Below are positions 32,753-40,369 of a DNA stretch of 45,111 bases, in pieces. Source of the DNA: JBQLZQ01 sp052168355 (lineage in GTDB: Bacteria > Pseudomonadota > Alphaproteobacteria > DSM-16000 > Inquilinaceae); contig JBQLZQ010000069.1 of the NCBI GenBank assembly GCA_052168355.1, forward strand, positions 1 through 45,111. Reading direction: 5' to 3'. Below the pieces are notes generated by a model. That model searched no databases and was not told the DNA's origin. It was given only the letters and a program-made list of their open reading frames with translations. Both the position numbers and the translations under genes were made by a program. Every line of letters begins with the position of its first letter. Positions within the stretch are counted from its first letter, which is position 1.

Positions 32753-33547
32753 TCAGGCTGGCGCAAGGCTTGCGCCGGTGATCTGCGCCCCCTCGGCAAG
32801 CATCTCGATGAACTCTCGCGATGCGCGCGCCCATGCTGCCTTTTCAAGCGCCCGCGCGATCTTGGGGCGGACGGCCTGATAGGGCAGCACCTGTCCCGGC
32901 GCCGTGGCGTTCAGCCGGATGATGTGCCAGCCGTGCCGCGACAACACAGGCGCAGGCGTCATTCCGCCTTCGGAAAGGGTGCGCAGCGCCGCCTCGAACT
33001 CGGGCACGGTGTCCCCCGGACCAAGCTGGCCCAACTGCCCGCCCGACGCCTTTGACCCACAGTCGCTGTCGCGGGCCGCAAGGGCAAAGCCCTTCGCATC
33101 GCCATCCAGTCTTGCGAGAATGGCCCTCGCGCGGGCCTCGGCCATGGTACGGGCCGCGTCGTCGCGCGGATCGCAGGCGCACAGGATATGCGACACATCC
33201 CACAGCGGCGCCGACCGGTAGCGATCAGGCGCTTTCGCCCATTCGGCACGAACCGCCGCATCCATCACAGGCGCGATGACCAGTGCCTCGTCCAGAAGGG
33301 CGCGGATCAATGCTTCGTCCTCGGTCTCGACACGACCGGGGGTGAGCTCCTCGGGATCGGCCTGAAGCCCGCGGCGCCGCGCTTCCTGAAGCAGCAAGGC
33401 GCGGATCGCCAGCGCCTGCGCCGCCTTGCGCCAGGCCATACCCAGCCTGCCGCGGGGGGCCGTGTGGTTCTGGACCTCGGCGGCAATCGCCGCCGAGGGA
33501 ATGGTTTCGCCGTTCACCACAACATCGGGGAAAAGGGCCGTGTTCAT
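32753..33547 (-). CDS. Parvulin-type peptidyl-prolyl isomerase associated with nitrate reductase
   Basis: A 264-residue protein. The N-terminal helical region is followed by a parvulin domain at about 115-215 with DVSHILCACDP, GFALAARDSDCGSKASGGQLG and the HGWHIIRL end strand. No signal peptide is seen, so it acts in the cytoplasm. Parvulins of this NifM-like type commonly follow narI in alpha- and betaproteobacterial nar operons and are thought to help fold the large NarG/NarH proteins. The ATG at 33547 lies 5 bases beyond the narI stop, with GGAG upstream; a GTG at 33556 is possible. Confidence 0.88.
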   Translation of the reverse strand: MNTALFPDVVVNGETIPSAAIAAEVQNHTAPRGRLGMAWRKAAQALAIRALLLQEARRRGLQADPEELTPGRVETEDEALIRALLDEALVIAPVMDAAVRAEWAKAPDRYRSAPLWDVSHILCACDPRDDAARTMAEARARAILARLDGDAKGFALAARDSDCGSKASGGQLGQLGPGDTVPEFEAALRTLSEGGMTPAPVLSRHGWHIIRLNATAPGQVLPYQAVRPKIARALEKAAWARASREFIEMLAEGAQITGASLAPA

Positions 33548-33552
33548 CGCCC

Positions 33553-34338
33553 TCACTCCGCCGGACTGGTCGCCGAGGGGCCGTGCCCGCCCCGCAGCGC
33601 GTCATAGGCGCGGCGGCGATCCTCGAGCGGGCGGCGGCGGCGCGAGCGCACGATCTGATAGCCGGGCCGCGTCAACAGATAGCGAAACGGCGCGGCAAAG
33701 CCCGAGATCATGTGAACCAGACGCGTGAACGGAAACAGCGCGGTAATCAGCAGGCCAAGAAAGATATGCAGGCGATAGAGCCAGTGCACATCGACGACAT
33801 CCGTCCACGCGTTGATGTTCCAGGTCAGGATGCTCTGTGACCACGTCATGAAACGAACCATTTCGGAGCCGTCCATGTGCTGAAGCGTCTGGGTGATCGT
33901 CAGAAGCCCGATCAGCAATTGCAGCCAGATCAGCACCATGATGCCGATATCGGCAAAGCTGGACGTCACGCGAATGCGCGGGTCAACAAGGCGACGGTGG
34001 AGCAGCAGTGTCGACCCGATCAGCGCTGCGATGCCGGCCGGACCACCGATCAGGACGGCCATCCATTGCTTCAGCCAATATGGGATCCCGAGGGCATCCA
34101 GCACCCAGACCGGCGTGAACAGGCCGATCAGGTGACCGAAGAAGACCGTGATGATGCCTACGTGGAACAGGATCGAACCCCAGAACAACTGCTTCCGGCG
34201 TAGCAACTGGCTGGAGGAGCTTTTCCAGGTGAAGGGATCACGATCGTAGCGCGCGATGGATCCGACCACGAGGATGGTCAGTGCGGCGTAGGGCATGATC
34301 CCGAAAATGATAAAGTCGATATCAAGATTGGCGAACAT
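33553..34338 (-). CDS. narI: Respiratory nitrate reductase gamma subunit NarI
   Basis: A 261-residue cytochrome b subunit with five hydrophobic helices. Heme-binding histidines occur in the FHVGIITVFFGHLIG helix and in RLHIFLGLL with LVHMIS. It anchors NarGH to the inner side of the membrane and oxidises quinol. A good ribosome site (AGGAG) lies in the end of narJ, one base of spacing from its stop. The C-terminal tail is basic (RSRRRRPLEDRRR), longer than in E. coli but common in this group. Confidence 0.95.
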   Translation of the reverse strand: MFANLDIDFIIFGIMPYAALTILVVGSIARYDRDPFTWKSSSSQLLRRKQLFWGSILFHVGIITVFFGHLIGLFTPVWVLDALGIPYWLKQWMAVLIGGPAGIAALIGSTLLLHRRLVDPRIRVTSSFADIGIMVLIWLQLLIGLLTITQTLQHMDGSEMVRFMTWSQSILTWNINAWTDVVDVHWLYRLHIFLGLLITALFPFTRLVHMISGFAAPFRYLLTRPGYQIVRSRRRRPLEDRRRAYDALRGGHGPSATSPAE

Positions 34339-34339
34339 G

Positions 34340-35044
34340 TCATGCGCTCCTGCTCAGAGGTGTCGGGGCGGGTCCGTCCATCGTGGCCAGCATGTCGCGG
34401 ACCTGGGGACATCCGGCGTTCGGATCGGGCCCGAAGGTGACTTCCGTTTCCTCCCAGACCGCATCGAGTGCGGCGAGATCGGTCGGGTCATCGTCGGGCT
34501 GTGCCAGCATGTCGGCCACCGTCTCGGCGTCGGCCTCGGCGCCCGCAAGCTGCAAAAGGGCGGTGAACGCGGCGGCGTATCCGCTGTCGCGCCGGACAAG
34601 CCGGGAGCTGAGAGCGTCGAGGATATGAGCCGTGTCGGCCAGAGTTTCCTCCGCATCTGCGAAGAGACGCGTTGACAGGAATTCCAGCAGGACCGGCAGG
34701 TGGTCGGGCAGTTCCGAGGTGGCGGGTTCGAACCCGCCCCCCCGGTAGGTTTCGATCAAACTGACCATTGCGCCGCCCCTGTCCCGGCTTTCGCCATGAA
34801 TGTGTTCGAACAGGTTGAGCGACAGCGTGCGCGACCGGTCAAAGAGCATCACATAGCTCTCTTGCAGGTCGTAAAGATCGCCCGTCCCCAAACGGTGGGT
34901 GAGCGTTCTCAACGCGGCCCGTGTGTCGGCTGCAATGCGTTGATCGGCGGCCAGCACGGCCCCGATCTCCGGCATGGCGTCCTGAAGCTCGTCCGTCGGA
35001 TAGCTCAGGATCAGCGACAGCGCCTTGAGCGTACGGTCGATCAT
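34340..35044 (-). CDS. narJ: Nitrate reductase assembly chaperone NarJ
   Basis: A 234-residue all-helical TorD-family chaperone that holds apo-NarG until the Mo cofactor is inserted. Typical stretches are LKALSLILSYPTDELQDAMP, the YVMLFDRSRTLSLNLFEHIH GESRDRGGAMV core (split here) and SELPDHLPVLLEFL. The ATG overlaps the narH stop as TGATG, and longer frames only shadow narH. Position and size are standard. Confidence 0.95.
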   Translation of the reverse strand: MIDRTLKALSLILSYPTDELQDAMPEIGAVLAADQRIAADTRAALRTLTHRLGTGDLYDLQESYVMLFDRSRTLSLNLFEHIHGESRDRGGAMVSLIETYRGGGFEPATSELPDHLPVLLEFLSTRLFADAEETLADTAHILDALSSRLVRRDSGYAAAFTALLQLAGAEADAETVADMLAQPDDDPTDLAALDAVWEETEVTFGPDPNAGCPQVRDMLATMDGPAPTPLSRSA

Positions 35045-36570
35045 CAGAATGTCTCCGTGGGAAGGGCAAAGGATTTCTTCTTGCCGCCGAACATGGTCGT
35101 CTTGCCGGTGGTTCCGCCGGAACAGCCATTGCCATCGGTGAACCCGCACCCGCCCCGGATATCGGCACCATGTTCGTTCTGTTCGCGATGCGCCGTGGGG
35201 ATGGCAAAACGATCCTCGTAGTCGGCGATGGCCATGATCTTGTACATGTCCTCGATCATCCGGCCCGACATGCCGACGCGGGCAGCGATGCCTTCGTCAC
35301 GCACGCCGTCCACGCTCAGCGCCCGCATGTAGAGCCGCATCGCCGACATGCGTTCCAGCGCATGGACGATCGGTTCCTCGTCGCCGGCCGTCAGCATGTT
35401 GGCCAGATACTGCACTGGAATGCGCAGGCTGCGCACATCGGGCATCTGATCGCTCATCGCGATCTGGCCGGCCTGCGCCGCATTCTGAATCGGCGACAGC
35501 GGCGGGATGTACCAGACCATCGGCAGGGTGCGGTATTCGGGATGCAGCGGGAAGGCCACCTTCCACTCCATCGCCATCTTCCAGACCGGGCTGATCTTGG
35601 CCGACTCGATCCAGTCTTCGGGCACACCGTCGCGGCGGGCCGCCGCGATAACCTCGGGATCGTTCGGGTCCAGGAACACGTCGAGCTGCGCGCCGTAGAG
35701 ATCGGCTTCGCGTTCCGAACTGGCAGCCGCCTCGATTTTGTCGGCGTCATAGAGGATGACACCCAGATAGCGGATGCGTCCGACGCAGGTTTCGGAACAG
35801 ACCGTCGGCTGACCGGACTCGATGCGCGGATAGCAGAACGTGCATTTCTCCGATTTGCCGGTGTCCCAGTTGTAATAGACTTTCTTGTAGGGGCAGCCCG
35901 AGATGCACATCCGCCAGCCCCGGCATTTCTCCTGGTCGATCAGGACAATGCCGTCTTCCTCGCGCTTGTAGATCGCACCCGAGGGGCACGAGGCGGAACA
36001 GGTGGGGTTGAGGCAATGCTCGCACAGGCGCGGCAGATACATCATGAAGGTATTTTCATACTCTCCATAAATTTCCTTCTGCACGTTCTCGAAGTTGTAG
36101 TCCTTCGACCGTTTCGAGAATTCGCCGCCGAGAATCTCTTCCCAGTTCGGACCCTTTTCGATCTTTTCCATCCGCTCGCCGGTGATCTTCGACCGCGGGC
36201 GGGCGGTGGGAAAGGCGTTCATGTCGGGCGCCGATTTCAGGTGATCGTAGTCGAAATCGAACGGCTCGTAATAATCGTCGATTTCCGGCATTTCGGGGTT
36301 GGCAAAGATATTCGCCAGAATCCGCCACTTGCTGCCCTGCTTGGGGTGCAGCTTGCCGGATTTCGACCGTGCCCAGCCGCCATTCCAGCGTTTCTGGTTT
36401 TCCCAGTCGGTGGGATAGCCGGTGCCGGGCTTGGTTTCGACGTTGTTGAACCAGGCGTATTCAACGCCCTCGCGGCTCGTCCACACATTCTTGCAGGTAA
36501 CGGAGCACGTGTGGCACCCGATGCATTTGTCGAGGTTCAGAACCTTGCCGATCTGCGCGCGCACTCTCAT
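35044..36570 (-). CDS. narH: Respiratory nitrate reductase beta subunit NarH
   Basis: A 508-residue iron-sulfur subunit. All four cluster motifs are visible: CIGCHTCSVTCKN near 16-28, CEHCLNPTCSASCPSGA near 183-199, CRGWRMCISGCPYKK near 215-229 (Trp in place of Cys, giving the 3Fe-4S cluster) and CTFCYPRIESGQPTVCSETC near 242-261. It wires NarI heme to NarG. GGAGG 8 bases before the ATG is inside the end of narG. The C-terminus is rich in Gly, Lys and Cys. Confidence 0.97.
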   Translation of the reverse strand: MRVRAQIGKVLNLDKCIGCHTCSVTCKNVWTSREGVEYAWFNNVETKPGTGYPTDWENQKRWNGGWARSKSGKLHPKQGSKWRILANIFANPEMPEIDDYYEPFDFDYDHLKSAPDMNAFPTARPRSKITGERMEKIEKGPNWEEILGGEFSKRSKDYNFENVQKEIYGEYENTFMMYLPRLCEHCLNPTCSASCPSGAIYKREEDGIVLIDQEKCRGWRMCISGCPYKKVYYNWDTGKSEKCTFCYPRIESGQPTVCSETCVGRIRYLGVILYDADKIEAAASSEREADLYGAQLDVFLDPNDPEVIAAARRDGVPEDWIESAKISPVWKMAMEWKVAFPLHPEYRTLPMVWYIPPLSPIQNAAQAGQIAMSDQMPDVRSLRIPVQYLANMLTAGDEEPIVHALERMSAMRLYMRALSVDGVRDEGIAARVGMSGRMIEDMYKIMAIADYEDRFAIPTAHREQNEHGADIRGGCGFTDGNGCSGGTTGKTTMFGGKKKSFALPTETF

Positions 36571-36573
36571 GTC

Positions 36574-39500
36574 TCACGCCTCCACTTTGCGGGTTGCGGG
36601 CTGATCCAGCCAGTCGATCTTTTTCATCTTGCGGACGACGACGAATTCGTCGCGGTTGCTGCCCACGGTGCCGTGGTAGTTGAAGCCGTAGGACAGCTGC
36701 GCATAGCCGCCGATCATGTGCGTGGGCTTGAGCGTGGCGCGCGTGACCGAATTGTGGATGCCACCGCGATTGCCGGTCTTTTCCGACCCGGGCGTGTTCA
36801 CGATCTTTTCCTGGGCGTGATACATGAACAGCGTCCCCGGCTTGATCCGCTGGCTCACCACCACCCGCGCGGTCAGCGCGCCGTTGATGTTGTAGGCTTC
36901 GACCCAGTCGTTATCGACAAGCCCCGCCTTGGCTGCGTCCGCCTCGGACATCCAGACGACCGGGCCACCCCTGTTCAGCGTCAGCATCAGGAGGTTGTCG
37001 GTGTAGGTCGAATGGATGCCCCATTTCTGATGGGGCGTGATGAAATTCAGCACCACATGGGGATTTCCCTCCGCCGCATCGTTGTTGACGGCCTTGGTGA
37101 CGGTCTTGAGGTTTACCGGCGGGCGATAGCTCACGAAGCCCTCGCCAAAGGCACGCATCCACAAATGATCCTGATAGAGCTGCTGCCGCCCGGTGAGCGT
37201 CCGCCACGGGATCAGCTCGTGCACATTGGTGTAGCCCGCGTTGTAGCAGACCTCTTCGCTTTCGATGCCCGACCAGGTGGGGCTGGAGATGATCTTGCGC
37301 GGCTGGGCTGCGATATCGTGGAAGCGGATCTTGGTGTGATGCGCGCCTTCAGCCAGATGGGCGTGGTGGCGGCCGGTGGGTTTCTCCAATTCCTCCCACG
37401 CCTTGACGGCCACCGCGCCGTTGGTCTCGGGCGCGAGCATCAGGATCATCTCGGCCGCGTCGATGGCTGTTTCCAGCCTGGGTTGGCCCTTCGACACGCC
37501 TTCGTCCTGCACGACGCCATTGAGGTCGCGCAGATGTTTCACCTCAACCTTGGTATCCCAGTTGATCCCCTTGCCGCCGTTGCCCAGCTTCTCAAGCAGC
37601 GGCCCGACAGAGGTGAACTTCTTGTACAGGTTGGGATAATCCCGCTCGACGGCGATGTAGTTCGGCGCAGTCTTGCCGGGGATCAGGTCACATTCGCCCT
37701 TTTTCCAGTCCTTGACGTGGGCCTGCGCCAGTTCGGCGGCGGTGTCGTGCAACAGTGGAAGCTGGACGATGTCGGTCTCGACCCCCAACACTTCCGGCGC
37801 CACCTCCGAGAATTTCCGGGCAATCGACTTAAAGATCTCCCAGTCGGATTTGCTCTCGTAGGCCGGATCCACCGCCGCTTGCAGCGGATGGACAAACGGG
37901 TGCATGTCGGATGTGTTCAGGTCGTCCTTTTCATACCAGCTGGCTGTCGGCAGCACGATGTCGGAATAGACGGCCGTGGTGGACATCCGGAAATCGATGC
38001 AGACCAGGAGGTCGAGTTTGCCCTTCGGGCCCTCGTCATGCCAGACCGCCTCGACCGGCATCACGCCGCCTTCCTCGCCCAGATCCTTGCCCATCACCCC
38101 ATGGTCTGTGCCGAGAAGGTGCTTGAGGAAGTACTCATGCCCCTTGCCGCTTGAGCCCAGCAGGTTGGACCGCCAGACGAACAGGTTGCGCGGCCAGTTT
38201 TCCGGCGCATCCGGGTCCTCGCAGGACATCTGCAGATCACCGGACTTCAACTGCGCGGCGACGTAGTCCTTGATGTCCTTGCCGGCTTTCTTCGCCGCCT
38301 TGGATACCTCCAGCGGGTTGGTCTTCAGCTGCGGAGCGGAGGGCAGCCAGCCCATCCGCTCGGCGCGGATGTTGTAGTCGATCAGCGAAACATCCCAATC
38401 GCCCTCGGGCGCGGTGGGGGACAGGATCTCGCCTGCGCGCAGCGTCTCGTAGCGCCACTGATCCGTGTGGGCATACCAGCAGGAGGTCGAGTTCATGTGA
38501 CGCGGCGGGCGGTTCCAGTCGAGCGCGAAGGCCAGCGGCTGCCAGCCGGTCTGCGGGCGCAGTTTTTCCTGCCCCACATAGTGCGACCAGCCGCCCCCCT
38601 CCTGGCCGACGCAACCGCACATCACCAGCATGTTGATGATGCCGCGGTAGTTCATGTCCATGTGGTACCAGTGGTTCAGACCGGCCCCGAGGATGACCAT
38701 GGATTTGCCATGGGTCTTTTCGGCGTTGCCCGCGAATTCACGGGCCACGGCAATGATCTTTTCGCGCCCGACGCCGGTGATCTTTTCCGCCCAGGCCGGG
38801 GTATAGGGGCTGTCATCGTCGAAATCCGCCGACACCCAGTCGCCGCCAAGGCCCCGGTCGAGGCCGTAATTGGCGCAAAGGAGATCGAAGACCGTCGCGA
38901 CCAGCACCGTCTTGCCGTCGGCCAGGGTGACGCGCCGTGCGGGGATGTTCCGGGTCAGTACCTCGGGGTGATCGCATTTGACGAAATCGCCCGTCGCGAC
39001 CCCGCCGAAATAGGGGAAATCGGCCCCTACGACCTCGTCGTGATCTTCATCGAGGATCTGGCTCAGGCGCAGGCGGGTCTCGGCCCCCCTTGCCTGCCCC
39101 TCAAGGTTCCATTTGCCCTCTTCGCCCCAGCGGAAACCGATGGAGCCGTTGGGCACCACGATCTTGCCCGAGCGTTCGTCATGGGCGACCGTCTTCCACT
39201 CGGAGTTGTTGGTCTCGCCCAGCTTGTCGTCGAAATCCTCGGCCCGCAGCAGGCGGCCCGGGACAATGCGCCCGTCCTCTTCATCCAAACGGACAAGCAT
39301 CGGCATGTCGGTGTATTTGCGGGCATACTCCTCGAAGTACTCGGCCTGCCGGTCGAGGTGGAATTCGCGCAGGATGACATGGCCCATGGCCATTGCCAGC
39401 GCGGCATCGGTGCCGGCCTGCGGGTTCAGCCAGATGTCCCCGAACTTCGCGGCCTCGGAATAGTCGGGGCTGACCACGACGGATTTGGTGCCGCGATAGC

Positions 39501-40314
39501 GCACCTCGGTGTAGAAATGGGCATCAGGCGTGCGCGTCTGCGGCACGTTCGAACCCCAGAGCATCAGGAAGCCCGCGTTGTACCAGTCGGCGCTTTCCGG
39601 CACGTCGGTCTGTTCGCCCCAGGTCTGCGGGCTCGCGGGTGGCAGATCGCAATACCAGTCGTAAAACGACATGCAGGTGCCGCCGAGCAGGCTCAGGTAC
39701 CGGGACCCTGCGGCATAGCTGACCATCGACATGGCCGGGATCGGCGAAAAGCCGAAGACCCGGTCGGGGCCATAGGTTTTCGCCGTGTAGGCGTTGGCGG
39801 CGGCGACGATCTCGGTCGCCTCATCCCAGCTGGCGCGCACAAACCCGCCCTTGCCGCGCGTCTTGGTGTAGGACCCGCGCAACACCGGATCGTTCTGGAT
39901 CGCGGCCCAGGCCGCAACCGGCGTCATCGTCTCGCGCATCTTGCGCCAGGCGCGCATCAGGCTGCCCCGGACCAGAGGGTTTTTCACGCGGTTGGCGGAA
40001 TAGAGATACCAGCTGTAGGACGCGCCCCGCGCGCAGCCGCGCGGTTCGTGGTTGGGCAGGCCGGCGCGGGTGCGCGGATAGTCGGTCTGCTGCGTTTCCC
40101 AGGTGACGATGCCGGATTTGACGTAGATCTTCCACGAACACGCGCCGGTGCAGTTCACGCCATGGGTCGAGCGGACGATCTTGTCGTGCTGCCACCGGCT
40201 TCTGTATGTGTCCTCCCAGTCTCGGTTCTCGCGGGTGGTCTGGCCCCAACCATTCGAGAATGTCTCCAGCTCCTTGCTCTGGAAGAAGTTCAGTCTGTCG
40301 AGCAGATGGCTCAT
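36574..40314 (-). CDS. narG: Respiratory nitrate reductase alpha subunit NarG
   Basis: A 1246-residue Mo-bisMGD catalytic subunit, the normal NarG size, reducing nitrate to nitrite at the cytoplasmic face. The FS0 cluster motif with His ligand is HGVNCTGACSW near 49-59 with a later Cys in PRGCARGAS. The YCDLPPASPQTWGEQTDVPE SADWYNAG region (split here) contains the conserved Asp/Asn environment of Mo. Start at 40314 has AAAGGACAGC upstream; a longer frame into the narK spacer is not supported. It follows narK by 55 bases with no separate promoter sign. Confidence 0.97.
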   Translation of the reverse strand: MSHLLDRLNFFQSKELETFSNGWGQTTRENRDWEDTYRSRWQHDKIVRSTHGVNCTGACSWKIYVKSGIVTWETQQTDYPRTRAGLPNHEPRGCARGASYSWYLYSANRVKNPLVRGSLMRAWRKMRETMTPVAAWAAIQNDPVLRGSYTKTRGKGGFVRASWDEATEIVAAANAYTAKTYGPDRVFGFSPIPAMSMVSYAAGSRYLSLLGGTCMSFYDWYCDLPPASPQTWGEQTDVPESADWYNAGFLMLWGSNVPQTRTPDAHFYTEVRYRGTKSVVVSPDYSEAAKFGDIWLNPQAGTDAALAMAMGHVILREFHLDRQAEYFEEYARKYTDMPMLVRLDEEDGRIVPGRLLRAEDFDDKLGETNNSEWKTVAHDERSGKIVVPNGSIGFRWGEEGKWNLEGQARGAETRLRLSQILDEDHDEVVGADFPYFGGVATGDFVKCDHPEVLTRNIPARRVTLADGKTVLVATVFDLLCANYGLDRGLGGDWVSADFDDDSPYTPAWAEKITGVGREKIIAVAREFAGNAEKTHGKSMVILGAGLNHWYHMDMNYRGIINMLVMCGCVGQEGGGWSHYVGQEKLRPQTGWQPLAFALDWNRPPRHMNSTSCWYAHTDQWRYETLRAGEILSPTAPEGDWDVSLIDYNIRAERMGWLPSAPQLKTNPLEVSKAAKKAGKDIKDYVAAQLKSGDLQMSCEDPDAPENWPRNLFVWRSNLLGSSGKGHEYFLKHLLGTDHGVMGKDLGEEGGVMPVEAVWHDEGPKGKLDLLVCIDFRMSTTAVYSDIVLPTASWYEKDDLNTSDMHPFVHPLQAAVDPAYESKSDWEIFKSIARKFSEVAPEVLGVETDIVQLPLLHDTAAELAQAHVKDWKKGECDLIPGKTAPNYIAVERDYPNLYKKFTSVGPLLEKLGNGGKGINWDTKVEVKHLRDLNGVVQDEGVSKGQPRLETAIDAAEMILMLAPETNGAVAVKAWEELEKPTGRHHAHLAEGAHHTKIRFHDIAAQPRKIISSPTWSGIESEEVCYNAGYTNVHELIPWRTLTGRQQLYQDHLWMRAFGEGFVSYRPPVNLKTVTKAVNNDAAEGNPHVVLNFITPHQKWGIHSTYTDNLLMLTLNRGGPVVWMSEADAAKAGLVDNDWVEAYNINGALTARVVVSQRIKPGTLFMYHAQEKIVNTPGSEKTGNRGGIHNSVTRATLKPTHMIGGYAQLSYGFNYHGTVGSNRDEFVVVRKMKKIDWLDQPATRKVEA

Positions 40315-40369
40315 CGTGCTGTCCTTTCGGGTGTCGGGCTCTGGGCGGCGGCCCGGACATTCGGTTGGA

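Noticed and set aside
35170..38154. Long plus-strand frame of 994 codons opposite narH and narG
   Set aside because: Antisense shadow of highly GC-biased genes; Arg/His/Asp-rich with no recognisable domain, while narH and narG on the other strand are certain.
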